Below are positions 1 to 10,206 of a DNA stretch of 64,000 bases, piece by piece. The translations under genes and the position numbers were made by a program. Where the stretch lies: the NCBI GenBank assembly GCA_902494245.1, contig CABUSR010000001.1, positions 1-64,000 of the forward strand, read 5' to 3'. The notes under the pieces were generated by a model that saw only the letters and a list, made by a program, of their open reading frames with translations, had not been told where the DNA came from and searched no databases. The stretch comes from an uncultured Collinsella sp. GTDB taxonomy: Bacteria > Actinomycetota > Coriobacteriia > Coriobacteriales > Coriobacteriaceae. The number at the start of each line of letters is the position of its first letter. The stretch's first letter is position 1.

Positions 1-191
1 AAGGTGCACGCTTTGCGGCTCATCCGGTTCCACCGGGCCGCGCGGCAAGGAGATATATTGCCAGACCGGAGGGGCCCCGCGGGCGGGAATCTGGTCGTAC
101 ACATTTCCTACACATCTTGTGATCCGACTAACGTTTGCCAGCTGTTAACTACCGCTCGCCGAGCATCTCTTTATATAAGGCAGTCTCATGG
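1..191. other. Left-edge intergenic region, no confident gene
   Basis: This stretch lies downstream of the minus-strand phosphohexomutase gene. A short reading frame on the plus strand resembles nothing I know. On the minus strand an ATG at 23-21, preceded by GGTGGA, could be the first codon of a gene that continues beyond the window, but only about seven codons are visible. A small hairpin (GGCAA...TTGCC) lies at about 48-66. No terminator with a clear T-run is visible. Confidence 0.3.
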
Positions 192-1592
192 TTAAAGCGG
201 ATACGTCCCCCTAGCTAAAGCACAGCCAGCATCGAGCAACTTATCGCGTTCTTCCACCGAGAACCCCTCGGCGTAGACGCGCACCACCGGTTCGGTCCCG
301 CTAGGACGGACCAGCAGCCACGTGTCATCCTCGAATGACAAACGCAAGCCATCCATATGACTAACGTTTTGCGGCACCTTGCCACAAATCGACTTGGGGT
401 TTACGCCCGGCAGCAGGGTTCGTAACGTTTCGGCATCTTCGGCCTCAAGGCGCAAATCCCGTCGACCGTAACTCGTCTTACCAAAACTGTCCTCGAGTTG
501 GTCGACCAGAACGCCCAAAGGCGCGTCCGTCTTTGCCATAAGCTCACACAGAATTAGACAGGCGAGGATTCCATCGCGCTCGGGCATATGCGCGGCGATG
601 CCGATACCACCGGCTTCTTCGCCGCCCATGAGGACGCCGCCCTTTTTCATCTCCGCCGCTATATATTTGAAACCGACTGGTTTGACGGTCACGCGGCAGC
701 CAAGCGCCTCGGCAATGCGACGCACGAGCGTCGAGCATGAAAGATTGACGACGACGCGCCCCTCCAAATTACGAAATTGAACCAAGTCGCCCAAAACGAG
801 CGCCATGATCTGATGCGGATGTATATATCTGCCGCGCTCGTCAACCGCACCGATACGGTCGGCGTCGCCGTCGGTCACCAGACCAGCGCAAGCTCCGTCA
901 TCGATAACCGTGCGCTCGCAAGCGTCCACCCAAGGCTCAACGGGGTCGGGGCAGATATCTTCTTGGTCAGACGCCTGCCCGGCGTGAATCTCGTGCACCT
1001 CAACGCCAAGCTCGCGCAGCAAGTCGGCTAGATAACCCTGGGCTGCGCCGCCCATGGGATCGACAACCACGCGCAGGTGCGCGCCGCGGATGGCTTCGGC
1101 ATCGACAAACGATGCCACCGCCTGCATATAGTCAGGAATGATATCCGCGGTGCGATATTGCCCCTCGATCCCCATTGGCTCGGGAGCCATGGTCTCTTCG
1201 AGCTCTTCGATGACATCCTGGTTGGCGGTCGAGCCGTCACCCATGCGAATCTTGAAGCACAGATAACCCTGCGGATGATGGGACCCCGTCACCATGAGCG
1301 CGCCGCACGCCTCACCGTCATAAGCCGCCGCCCACGTAAGGGCAGGGGTCGGAACAGGTCGCGAAGCGAGCACGGCGTCCAGCCCGTGCGCTGCTAGCAC
1401 GCCCGCCGCAAGCTCAGCGAACTCGCTCGCCAGGGGCCGGGTGTCGAACCCTATATATACCGTTTTGCCCGGATTGGTCTTTTGCCACAACTCGCCGACG
1501 GCATCGGCGATACGGGCAACGTTATCGGCAGTGAAGTCCTCATCGACGCGAGCGCGCCAACCGTCAGTTCCAAAATGAATTATCGCGCACAC
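192..1592 (-). CDS. Phosphoglucomutase/phosphomannomutase family protein
   Basis: This is an alpha-D-phosphohexomutase, which interconverts hexose 1- and 6-phosphates and so feeds nucleotide-sugar and envelope synthesis from the cytoplasm. All four family motifs are visible: the N-terminal HFGTDGWRAR substrate loop, the phosphoserine loop VTGSHHPQ, the metal-binding DGDADR, the sugar-binding GGEEAGG and the C-terminal phosphate-binding RPSGTEP. I place the start at a GTG at 1592 because it lies five codons before the conserved N-terminus and has GAGG nine bases upstream; a GTG at 1652 would add 20 residues that do not look like the family. The 466 residues are close to the usual length. Substrate (glucose, mannose or glucosamine phosphate) cannot be told from sequence alone. 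Confidence 0.9.
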   Translation of the reverse strand: MCAIIHFGTDGWRARVDEDFTADNVARIADAVGELWQKTNPGKTVYIGFDTRPLASEFAELAAGVLAAHGLDAVLASRPVPTPALTWAAAYDGEACGALMVTGSHHPQGYLCFKIRMGDGSTANQDVIEELEETMAPEPMGIEGQYRTADIIPDYMQAVASFVDAEAIRGAHLRVVVDPMGGAAQGYLADLLRELGVEVHEIHAGQASDQEDICPDPVEPWVDACERTVIDDGACAGLVTDGDADRIGAVDERGRYIHPHQIMALVLGDLVQFRNLEGRVVVNLSCSTLVRRIAEALGCRVTVKPVGFKYIAAEMKKGGVLMGGEEAGGIGIAAHMPERDGILACLILCELMAKTDAPLGVLVDQLEDSFGKTSYGRRDLRLEAEDAETLRTLLPGVNPKSICGKVPQNVSHMDGLRLSFEDDTWLLVRPSGTEPVVRVYAEGFSVEERDKLLDAGCALARGTYPL

Positions 1593-1716
1593 GCGCAGAC
1601 ACCTCACAGTGTTTGGATCATGGTACGCGTGAGGTATACCCGCAACACGCACTCAGCAACCTGCCGGCACCAGCATTCACCATTTGGGCAAATGCTGCCG
1701 AGGACATGCAAGCAAT

Positions 1717-1746
1717 AAAAAAACCGCCCCGTATGGAGCGGTTTTG
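1717..1746 (-). terminator. Rho-independent terminator after the homocysteine methyltransferase gene
   Basis: On the minus strand an AAACCGCTCC / GGGGCGGTTT stem with an ATAC loop is followed by a T-run. It lies five bases past the stop codon of the gene at 1751-2644 and separates it from the downstream phosphohexomutase gene. Confidence 0.85.
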
Positions 1747-1750
1747 CCCT

Positions 1751-2644
1751 TTATATATCGAGCGCCTCGGCCATCGCTGCCGTAGTGATTGCCGTGGTTC
1801 CACAGCAACTGCCCACCATTGCGGCGCCGGCATGTCTCCATTCGATGCATGCGCGCGCGAAAGCTTCGGGATTCTCGTGCCATACGGGGCCATCCTGAGT
1901 CTGGACCGGATCGCCTACGTTGGGACGCACCGTGACGGGAGTAGTCGCCGATGCAACCATCCTGGGCACCGCCGCATTCGCGGCCGCAAGCGAACAGCAA
2001 TTAACACCAACCGAGTTTGCGCCGTGTTTTTCGGCGTACAAAACGGCTGCCTCGATGTTGAGGCCATCGCCCAGCAGGTCGCCTTTATCGTCAACGACAA
2101 AACTCACCAGAACAGGCATGCCGTCGGCGGCATCTCGGGCGCCGGCAAGCATGGGCTGCAAATTACGGATAGACGTCACCGTCTCGATCAGCAGACCGTC
2201 AACGCCGGCATTGAGCAAGGCGTGCGCCTGTTCACGCGCAATGCCGCGGATTTCACGATACTCGACAGAGTCCTCGGCAAACCACTCAATACCGATCGGG
2301 CCCATCGAGCCCAGCAGTAGCTGAGGGTGCGCCTGGCGGGCATCGTCGACGGCCCCGCGATTGACCTCCGCCACGGACGGCGCAATCTGGTCGTGCTTGA
2401 GGGCATAGCTCGATGCCTGAAAGGTATTGGTAATGAGCACCTGCGCGCCGGCGGCGACATACAAGCGATGGATACGAGAAACGGTCTGCGGCTCTGCCAG
2501 ATTCCAAAACGCCGGTGGAATGTCGGCGGCATCGTACTCACTCAACAAAACACTGCCCATGGGGCCCTGCGCCAACAAGGTCTCGCTCGACAAGCGGCGC
2601 GTAAGTTCCTCGGCACCAAAGCGGTTGTAATAACTCGTATCCAT
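1751..2644 (-). CDS. Homocysteine S-methyltransferase family protein
   Basis: The protein of 297 residues is a pterin-independent, zinc-dependent homocysteine methyltransferase of the MmuM/BHMT type. It would transfer a methyl group from S-methylmethionine or a similar donor to homocysteine, giving methionine. The N-terminal QGPMGSVLL segment, the TNTFQASSYAL segment and the C-terminal GSCCGTT zinc motif are visible; the third zinc cysteine is likely the one in VGVNCCS. The gene follows the DtxR/MntR-like regulator after only ten bases, so the two are probably one transcript, which suggests metal- or redox-linked control of methionine supply (inference). A good terminator follows it. The donor substrate is not determinable here. 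Confidence 0.88.
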   Translation of the reverse strand: MDTSYYNRFGAEELTRRLSSETLLAQGPMGSVLLSEYDAADIPPAFWNLAEPQTVSRIHRLYVAAGAQVLITNTFQASSYALKHDQIAPSVAEVNRGAVDDARQAHPQLLLGSMGPIGIEWFAEDSVEYREIRGIAREQAHALLNAGVDGLLIETVTSIRNLQPMLAGARDAADGMPVLVSFVVDDKGDLLGDGLNIEAAVLYAEKHGANSVGVNCCSLAAANAAVPRMVASATTPVTVRPNVGDPVQTQDGPVWHENPEAFARACIEWRHAGAAMVGSCCGTTAITTAAMAEALDI

Positions 2645-2654
2645 ATATATCCCG

Positions 2655-3077
2655 CTATTCCTCGACGCTGATTCCCTGCTTTTCGAGATAGGCGAGCCAG
2701 CGGCTCATCGTGTCCTCGGATAGCGCATGCTCCATCATGCAGGCCTCGGAATCGGCTCGCTCAAATTCGACACCGAGCTCCTGAACCAAAAACGTGCGGA
2801 TGAGGCGATGACGGTACCAGATAGCCGTGCCAACCTCGCGGCCGCGATCGGTCAGGATCACCTTGCCGTAGTGCGATTGCTCGACAAGCTCGGATGCCTT
2901 GAGAGCCGAAACCGCTTTATTGACCGATGCCTTGGAGACGCCAAGGCGCTGCGCGATGTCGACCGATCGAACGCCGTTGGTTTCCCCCTCTTCGCTTTCA
3001 ATGCGAACCATGCACTCCAAGTAGTCTTCGTTCGCCACCGTCAGATGTAGTTCGCGCGAGCTATTTGTCGTATCCAT
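2655..3077 (-). CDS. DtxR/MntR-family metal-dependent transcriptional regulator
   Basis: The protein of about 140 residues has an N-terminal winged helix (SVDIAQRLGVSKASVNKAVSALK) followed by a metal-binding dimerisation domain. Likely ligands are the D and E of NEDYLE, the H of YRHRLIR and C, E and H in ACMMEHALSED. The first pair resembles the MntR site and the C-x-x-E-H cluster the DtxR ancillary arrangement, so the metal (Mn or Fe) is open. The start at 3077 is preferred over an upstream ATG at 3098 because GGGACGGAAG precedes it. There is no C-terminal SH3-like domain, as in the short MntR type. It is divergent from peptidase T, and a 9-2-9 palindrome lies between them. Confidence 0.85.
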   Translation of the reverse strand: MDTTNSSRELHLTVANEDYLECMVRIESEEGETNGVRSVDIAQRLGVSKASVNKAVSALKASELVEQSHYGKVILTDRGREVGTAIWYRHRLIRTFLVQELGVEFERADSEACMMEHALSEDTMSRWLAYLEKQGISVEE

Positions 3078-3130
3078 GATCTTCCGTCCCTTCTGCATTC
3101 AATGGCTGATTCTACCCCATCCAAGCGTCG

Positions 3131-3150
3131 CGGTATGCCGTGGCATACCG
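3131..3150. promoter_or_regulatory. Palindromic candidate operator between the DtxR-like regulator and pepT
   Basis: CGGTATGCC-GT-GGCATACCG is a perfect 9-bp inverted repeat with a 2-base spacer. It lies 54 bases upstream of the regulator start (3077) and 48 upstream of the pepT start (3198), a position from which both divergent promoters could be controlled. The size and symmetry suit a DtxR-family dimer, but it is not a match to the textbook MntR or IdeR box. Assignment to the adjacent regulator is an inference. Confidence 0.5.
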
Positions 3151-3197
3151 TGCTAGAGTTCTTGTTGCACACGACGACCAAGATTGGAGCGGTCTTT

Positions 3198-4445
3198 ATG
3201 GAAAACACCACCACGAACCCCGATGTCCTCGAGCGCTTTTTGCGCTACGTCCAGATCAACACGCAGTCCGAGGATGCAAACTGCGACCAGGTACCCTCGA
3301 GCGCCGTTCAGTTTGACCTTGCCAACGTGCTGGCTGAAGAGCTGCGCGAGCTTGGTGCGGAAGATGCCCACGTGACCGAGCACGCCTATGTCTGCGCGCA
3401 TATCCCCGCAAGTGCGGGCGCTGAGGACAAGCCCGCCCTGGGCCTGATCGCCCATCTCGACACCACCGAAGTTGCACCGGGTGCCGGCGTGAAACCGCAC
3501 ATCGTACACTACGAAGGCGGCGACCTGGTCTGCGGCACGGTTGACGGTAAGCCCGTTGCCATGAGTACCGCCAAGCTTCCCGCCCTGAATGACCTCGCGG
3601 GTGAGGACCTGGTCTGCAGCGATGGCACCACGCTGCTGGGCGCGGACGACAAGGCAGGCGTCGCCGAGATCATGTCGCTTGTCGCGCGTATCGCTCAGGA
3701 CCCTTCTCTGCCCCATCCCGCACTCGGCATTTGCTTCTGCCCTGACGAGGAGATCGGCCACGGAGCCGAGCTGTTGGATATCGATACCTTTGGCTGCAAG
3801 TACGCCTACACGGTCGACGGCGGCCCCATCGGCGAGCTGGAGTGGGAGTGCTTTAACGCCGCCGAGGCGACCGTCCGCTTTGAGGGCCAGTCCATCCACC
3901 CGGGCGACGCCAAGGGCCGTATGGTCAACGCAGGCAATCTGTTCTGCGACTTCAACGCGTTGCTCCCCTACGCGCAGCGCCCGGAGTATACGGAAGGCTA
4001 CGAGGGCTTTTATCACCTTGAGGGTGTATCTGCGACCGTCGATCACGCCACAGCGCGCTATATCGTCCGCGACCATGACGCCGCCAAGTTCCAGCAAAAA
4101 CTCGACCTTATTGATGCCGCCGCCTCGATGCTCAACCAGCGTCTGGGTGAGGAGCGCGTGACGGTCGAGATTAAGCAGCAGTATCGAAATATGGCCGAGA
4201 TCGTTCGTGACTATCCCGAGCTTATTGATGTTGCCAAGGAAGCCTACCTTGCCTGCGGCGTTGAGCCCCAAGTGCTGTCAATTCGTGGCGGCACCGACGG
4301 CGCCCAGCTGTCGTTCCGCGGTCTGCCCTGCCCCAACCTTTCCACCGGCGGCTATTGCTACCACGGCGTCAACGAGTTCGTCCCGGTCAGTTCGCTCGTC
4401 AAGATGACCGACGTCCTGCAGGAGCTCGTCGCCCGCTTTGCATAA
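3198..4445 (+). CDS. pepT: Peptidase T (tripeptide aminopeptidase)
   Basis: A cytoplasmic M20B zinc exopeptidase that releases the N-terminal residue of tripeptides. The zinc and catalytic motifs are visible in order: IAHLDTTE, the GADDKAG bridging aspartate, CFCPDEEIGHGA with the general-base glutamate, YTVDGG, the dimerisation-domain histidine in SIHPGDAKG, and the late STGGYCYHGVNEFVP histidine. The start at 3198 has TTGGAG nine bases upstream; an upstream in-frame ATG at 3102 would add 32 unrelated residues. The resulting 415 residues match the family. The gene stands alone and ends in a strong terminator. Confidence 0.95.
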   Translation: MENTTTNPDVLERFLRYVQINTQSEDANCDQVPSSAVQFDLANVLAEELRELGAEDAHVTEHAYVCAHIPASAGAEDKPALGLIAHLDTTEVAPGAGVKPHIVHYEGGDLVCGTVDGKPVAMSTAKLPALNDLAGEDLVCSDGTTLLGADDKAGVAEIMSLVARIAQDPSLPHPALGICFCPDEEIGHGAELLDIDTFGCKYAYTVDGGPIGELEWECFNAAEATVRFEGQSIHPGDAKGRMVNAGNLFCDFNALLPYAQRPEYTEGYEGFYHLEGVSATVDHATARYIVRDHDAAKFQQKLDLIDAAASMLNQRLGEERVTVEIKQQYRNMAEIVRDYPELIDVAKEAYLACGVEPQVLSIRGGTDGAQLSFRGLPCPNLSTGGYCYHGVNEFVPVSSLVKMTDVLQELVARFA

Positions 4446-4471
4446 GCCTGGCTGCATAAGCCCAAAAGACG

Positions 4472-4510
4472 AATCGCCCCGTCCTCAACCGAGAACGGGA
4501 CGATTTTTTT
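4472..4510 (+). terminator. Terminator after pepT
   Basis: An imperfect stem AATCGCCCCGTCCTC / GAGAACGGGACGATT with an AACC loop is followed by seven T residues, 27 bases after the pepT stop codon. Confidence 0.9.
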
Positions 4511-4555
4511 GCTGCAACGAGAACAGGTTGACGCACGCCAGCCTCTTAACGCAAG

Positions 4556-4662
4556 GAGTGTCCCAAACTGCCGGCACATAAGAAACGTCCCCAAGTGCCA
4601 AGTGCATCAAGAGTGTCCCCTTTGACCAGTCGTTTAAGAACGTCCCCAATGACTAACGTCGC
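4556..4662. repeat. REP-like repeat cluster (GTCCC / AAGAACGTCCCC motifs)
   Basis: This block is built from several GTCCC-containing modules; the last, AGTCGTTTAAGAACGTCCCC followed by AATGACT, recurs at 20168-20194 with one change and as a perfect inverted repeat at 26224-26279. It sits between the convergent pepT and LCP genes. Such palindromic modules resemble REP sequences mobilised by RAYT-type transposases; no such transposase is in the window. Confidence 0.6.
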
Positions 4663-4717
4663 AGGTTGAGGACGGGCAGCGAGCGGGTCGCATTTGAGAC
4701 AAGGTGACGTGAAACGA

Positions 4718-4822
4718 AAGGGCGCTGACCTTCTGGTCGCGCCCTTGAAGTTGAACGTCAGATTGTCCAAATGCGGCCCGCGCAGCGTCAAGCGGTTACG
4801 CGGTTTGGTAAAACCGCGTAAC
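4718..4822. repeat. Two-hairpin dispersed motif, copy A (candidate structured RNA)
   Basis: Hairpin 2 (4718-4746) is AAGGGCGC-T-GACC / GGTC-GCGCCCTT with one bulged base and a TTCT loop. A conserved linker follows (core TTGAACGTCAGATTGTCC, then GCGCAGCGTC). Hairpin 1 (4795-4822) is a perfect 12-bp stem GTTACGCGGTTT / AAACCGCGTAAC with a GGTA loop, ending exactly against the stop codon of the LCP gene. Copy B (20304-20405) is nearly identical from the 5' flank (about 4672) to the linker. Copies C (26287-26370) and D (31638-31739) keep the structure with different stem bases. The coding strand of any RNA is not clear. Confidence 0.65.
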
Positions 4823-6058
4823 TTAGTAGTTGGCTTCGTAGCCGTTGCCGTCGCCGGTGGGCTCTTCGTAGTAGTCCGAATCGCTCGAATCGCTTGAGTC
4901 ATCGGAATCGTCAGAGCTGACCGATGAGGTTGCGGTACCGTTTGCGTAGTCGTCAGACGTGTTGTTGTTCAGGTCGCCGATCGTAGAGCTGGAACCGTCG
5001 GAAAGACCCATGGTGTTGGGACCCTTGGGATCCTTGCCGGCATCGACGCGCTCCATCATTTCCTTGAGCTCGTCCTCGTAGACAAAGACGTAGCTCACAC
5101 CGTCGATCATGGTGCTGTCGTCGGCGTACGAGGGCAGGTTGGCCGAGTAGATACCGTCGACATCCATACCGCGCATGGCGTTGACCGTAGCCACGATATC
5201 CTGAACGCTCATATCGGTTACAAGCATATCGGACAGCGAATTAACCAGGCCAAAGATCTTCGTGGCATCGAAGTTATTGAGAATCTGGTTGGCAAGGGCG
5301 CCAAGCACCTGACGCTGGTGGCGCATGCGCGTGTAATCGCCGTCGGCATAGGTGTAGCGGCAGCGGGCATAGGTAAGGGCGGTGGCACCGTCCATATGCT
5401 GCTGGCCAGCGGTAATCTTAATATCCAGGTGCTCGGGGTCGTCAACATCATCGGTTGCGTTAATGTCGATACCGCCAACCGAATCAATCAGCGCCTGCAT
5501 ACCGTCGAAGCTGACCTCGGCATAGTGGGAAATCTGAACACCGCACAGCTCGTTGACCGCCTCGACCATGGCCTCGGCGCCGCCAACGGTATGGCAGGCG
5601 TTGATCTTCATGGTCTCGCCCTTGTACTCGACCTTGGTGTCGCGCGGAACGGAAATGAGCGTCGCCTGCTTTTGCGTGGGGTCGATGCGTGCCAAGATAA
5701 TCGAGTCGGCACGATACGTATCCTCGCCCGGACGGCCGTCGGTGCCAAGAAGCAGCACGTAGAACGGATCCTTTGCCTCATCGGTGTCAACCAGAACCCG
5801 ACGCAGATTGTCGGTAATGACATTAGAATCGCCGAGCTTGCCCATAATGGTAGCAAACCACAGGCCGGCAGCGGTAGTGGCACTCAGTAGCACGCCAAGC
5901 ACGACAATGAGCGCAACGTGACGAATCGTGTGGCTACGACGACGTTGGCGAGCGCGCTCGGAATAGCGAGCCACGTTATCGCGACTGTAGATCTTGGCCT
6001 GCGCACCAGTTGAGGGTCTTCGGGTGCTAGTATCCGCGAGGGGCTTTTTATTAAACAT
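4823..6058 (-). CDS. LytR-CpsA-Psr (LCP) family cell-envelope protein
   Basis: This is a membrane-anchored enzyme of the family that attaches teichoic acids or capsular polymers to peptidoglycan. A basic cytoplasmic start is followed by one membrane helix (about residues 47-72, VALIVVLGVLLSATTAAG), then the extracellular LCP domain with LLLGTDGRP, ADSIILARID, ISVPRDTKV and the arginine-rich ALTYARCRYTY and DYTRMRHQRQV segments that bind the polyprenyl pyrophosphate. The tail is a flexible stretch rich in Ser and Asp ending in YEANY. I start at the ATG at 6058; a TTG two codons earlier is possible. It lies 12 bases after murA, so the two are probably co-transcribed, which fits a shared envelope role. 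Confidence 0.9.
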   Translation of the reverse strand: MFNKKPLADTSTRRPSTGAQAKIYSRDNVARYSERARQRRRSHTIRHVALIVVLGVLLSATTAAGLWFATIMGKLGDSNVITDNLRRVLVDTDEAKDPFYVLLLGTDGRPGEDTYRADSIILARIDPTQKQATLISVPRDTKVEYKGETMKINACHTVGGAEAMVEAVNELCGVQISHYAEVSFDGMQALIDSVGGIDINATDDVDDPEHLDIKITAGQQHMDGATALTYARCRYTYADGDYTRMRHQRQVLGALANQILNNFDATKIFGLVNSLSDMLVTDMSVQDIVATVNAMRGMDVDGIYSANLPSYADDSTMIDGVSYVFVYEDELKEMMERVDAGKDPKGPNTMGLSDGSSSTIGDLNNNTSDDYANGTATSSVSSDDSDDSSDSSDSDYYEEPTGDGNGYEANY

Positions 6059-6070
6059 AGGCAACCTGTA

Positions 6071-7354
6071 TTAGTAGATGACGGGATCGGGGACGGTAGC
6101 ATGCTCGACATGCGCGCCGAGCGCCTGCAGCTTTTCGACAAACTGCTCGTAGCCGCGCTTGATGTGATGGATAGCCGAAACCTCGGTCGTCCCGTCGGCG
6201 ATCAAGCCCGCTACGACAAGGGCCGCTCCGCCACGCAGATCGGGCGAGGTAACCTGTGCACCCGAGAAGCCCTTGACGCCATGAATCATGGCATGATGGC
6301 TCTCGATACGAATGTCGGCACCCATGCGCACCAGCTCAGAGGCAAACATAAAGCGATTCTCGAAGATGTTCTCGGTAATAACGGAACTGCCGTCGGCGAG
6401 AGCGGAGAGCACCATAATTTGTGCCTGCATGTCGGTCGGGAAGCCGGGGAACGGAAGCGTCTGGATGTCGACCGGCTTGATGCGCTCGGCGCGATTCACG
6501 TGAACGCCGTCGTCGGTACGCTCGCAATCGATACCCATGAGCTCCATCTTCTTGAGCACCATGCCCAAGTGAATGGGGCAAAAGCCCGTGACATCGACAC
6601 CGCGATCGTCGGCCATCAACGCACCGGCAACGATAAAGGTACCGGCCTCGATGCGGTCGCCCACTACGCGATGGGTAACAGGATGCAGCTCTTCCACGCC
6701 CTCGATGGTCACGACAGGCGTACCGGCGCCAACAATCTTGGCGCCCATCTCGTTGAGCATGTTGGCGAGATCGACGATCTCGGGCTCGCGGGCGGCATTG
6801 TCGATAACCGTGGTGCCCTGCGCGCGCACAGAGGCCATGATGAGGTTCTCGGTCGCACCGACACTGGCGAACTCGAGCGTGACGGTGGTACCGCGCAGAC
6901 CTTGGGGCGCATTAGCGTTGATGTAACCGTGGGCGGTATCGAACTCAACGCCCAGGGCCTCAAGACCAAGAATGTGCATATCGATCTTGCGAGCACCCAG
7001 GTTGCATCCGCCCGGCATGGCGATCTTGGCGCGATGGAAGCGGCCCAGCAGGGGTCCCATCACGGCTGTGGAAGCACGCATCTTGGCAACGAGCTCGTAG
7101 GAGGCCTCCCAAGAATCGACCTGAGAGGTATCAATCTCGAGCGTGTGCTCGTCGAGAACATCGATCGTAGCGCCCATGCCCTTGAGCACCTTGCCCATCA
7201 CGTGAACATCGGAAATATCGGGCACGTTCTGCAGCGTCGTCTTGCCCGGCGCCAGAAGCGTTGCCGCCATGAGTTTGAGCGCGGAGTTCTTGGCACCCGA
7301 GACGGGCACGGAGCCTCCGATGGCGTGGCCACCCTCAACGCGGATAATATCCAA
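6071..7354 (-). CDS. murA: UDP-N-acetylglucosamine 1-carboxyvinyltransferase
   Basis: The first committed enzyme of peptidoglycan synthesis, adding enolpyruvate from PEP to UDP-GlcNAc in the cytoplasm. The protein has 427 residues, the usual length. Visible are the SGAKNSALK segment (Lys22-Asn23), the Arg of KMRAST and the catalytic cysteine at about residue 117 in MPGGCNLGAR, the residue attacked by fosfomycin. The start is a TTG at 7354 with AAAGGG upstream. The atpC terminator lies just upstream, so murA has its own promoter or depends on read-through. The LCP gene follows closely. Confidence 0.95.
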   Translation of the reverse strand: MDIIRVEGGHAIGGSVPVSGAKNSALKLMAATLLAPGKTTLQNVPDISDVHVMGKVLKGMGATIDVLDEHTLEIDTSQVDSWEASYELVAKMRASTAVMGPLLGRFHRAKIAMPGGCNLGARKIDMHILGLEALGVEFDTAHGYINANAPQGLRGTTVTLEFASVGATENLIMASVRAQGTTVIDNAAREPEIVDLANMLNEMGAKIVGAGTPVVTIEGVEELHPVTHRVVGDRIEAGTFIVAGALMADDRGVDVTGFCPIHLGMVLKKMELMGIDCERTDDGVHVNRAERIKPVDIQTLPFPGFPTDMQAQIMVLSALADGSSVITENIFENRFMFASELVRMGADIRIESHHAMIHGVKGFSGAQVTSPDLRGGAALVVAGLIADGTTEVSAIHHIKRGYEQFVEKLQALGAHVEHATVPDPVIY

Positions 7355-7366
7355 GGTCTACCCTTT

Positions 7367-7406
7367 CAAAAAGCATGCCCGGGGTGGCTGGGCCATCCCG
7401 GGCATG
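7367..7406 (-). terminator. Terminator of the ATP synthase operon
   Basis: Downstream of atpC on the minus strand, a long stem CATGCCCGGG-A-TGG / CCA-C-CCCGGGCATG is followed by CTTTTTG. It lies 36 bases after the atpC stop and about 12 bases before the murA start codon. Confidence 0.85.
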
Positions 7407-7442
7407 ATGTGTTCGCAAATGGTCGAACGCTAAATCGTTTGA

Positions 7443-7835
7443 CTATTGGGCAAGCTTGAGCTTACACCATGCGATTTCATTATAGAGGTAGGCGCGGCGT
7501 GCATCATCCTCCGACAAATTACCCAGCTTCTCTTCAAAACCTTGAATATCAGCTTTAAGCTTGTCGGCATCGACGGTCGCCAAATCGCAAGCGCGCTCGG
7601 CGAGAACGGTCACGACATCGTCCGCAACCTGGGCATAGCCGCCGGCCACGGCAAACGTGTGGTCGACAGTGCCCATGGCCTTATCGGAAACGCGAACGTA
7701 ACCGCGGTCGATCGTGCAGATCTCGCTGGAGTGAGCAGGCAGAACGCCAAACTCGCCATCCGTGGACGGAATCGACACAAACGCAGCGTCGCCCTCATAG
7801 GCGCAGCTCACGGGGCACACGATGCGGATACGCAT
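7443..7835 (-). CDS. atpC: F-type ATP synthase epsilon subunit
   Basis: The 130-residue epsilon subunit of the F1 stalk, which couples rotation and inhibits ATP hydrolysis. It shows the N-terminal beta-sandwich (IPSTDGEFGVLPAH) and a C-terminal helical hairpin (ADKLKADIQGFEEKLG...KLKLAQ). It is last in the atp operon and starts three bases after the atpD stop. Confidence 0.95.
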   Translation of the reverse strand: MRIRIVCPVSCAYEGDAAFVSIPSTDGEFGVLPAHSSEICTIDRGYVRVSDKAMGTVDHTFAVAGGYAQVADDVVTVLAERACDLATVDADKLKADIQGFEEKLGNLSEDDARRAYLYNEIAWCKLKLAQ

Positions 7836-7838
7836 AAC

Positions 7839-9292
<1,454 letters not shown>

Positions 9293-9293
<1 letters not shown>

Positions 9294-10201
9294 TACTGTT
9301 CCTCCAATGCTGAGGCTCCGCCGACGATCTCGTTAATCTCGGTCGTGATCGAAGCCTGGCGCACGCGACTATACGTGCGGGTAAGGGTCGAGATGATCGC
9401 GGTGGCGTTTTCCGTCGCGGAGTGCATGGCCTTGCGGCGTGCACCCTGCTCGGCAGCCGCCGAATCGATCAGGGCCTGGTAGATGACCGTCAGGATATAA
9501 GACGGCACAAGCTTGCCGAGAACATGCTCGGGAGAGGGCACGAACTCGAACGTGGACGAGATGCGCTTAGGGGCGTCGGTCTCGTTCTTACGCGGACCGT
9601 GGGCCATAGCGATCATCTCGGGGTCGAGCGGCAACAGATGCTCGACGCGAAGCTCCTGATCCACGCGGTTCTTGGCGTGGTGGTAGACAAGCTCGACACG
9701 GTCAAGCTCACCGGCACGATACGCATCGCAGATATGAGAGGAGATCATGCGGGCCTGATTGAAATCGGGCTCAGAGGAGTTGCCCTCAAAGTGCATGATG
9801 ACGTTTGCGCGGTCGCGGAAATACGTGGCCGGCTTACGCCCGCACGCGATGATCTCGCACTCGATGCCGTCGTTCGCCCAAGAAGCGGCGAGCTTTTCGG
9901 CCGTGCGCTCCACCGTCGTATTGAAACCGCCGGCAAGGCCGCGGTCCGAGGCAATAACGACAATCAGGCCATGCTTGACGCTCTCATGCTTCTGCAGCAT
10001 GGGATCGGTGCCCGAACAGGAGGCGTCGCCGGCGACCGTCAACATGACGTCGGTCAGCGCCTCCTTATAGGGCTCGGCCTGCTTGGAGCGATCGAGGGCA
10101 CGACGGATCTTGGCCGTAGAGACCATCTCCATCGTGCGCGTGATCTGCTTGGTCGTGGTAACCGAGGAGATTCGCTTCTTAATGTCGCGAAGGTTGGCCA
10201 T
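9293..10201 (-). CDS. atpG: F-type ATP synthase gamma subunit
   Basis: Central rotor shaft, 302 residues. The N-terminal coiled coil (DIKKRISSVTTTKQITRTMEMVS) and the C-terminal helix (KAMHSATENATAIISTLTRTYSRVRQASITTEINEIVGGA) that together form the shaft are clear. It starts five bases after the atpA stop and overlaps the atpD start. Confidence 0.97.
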
Positions 10202-10206
10202 GGGGC

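Noticed and set aside
4546..4902. Small protein encoded inside the two-hairpin repeat
   Set aside because: The frame exists only because the repeat is free of stops in one direction; copies at other sites do not keep the frame.
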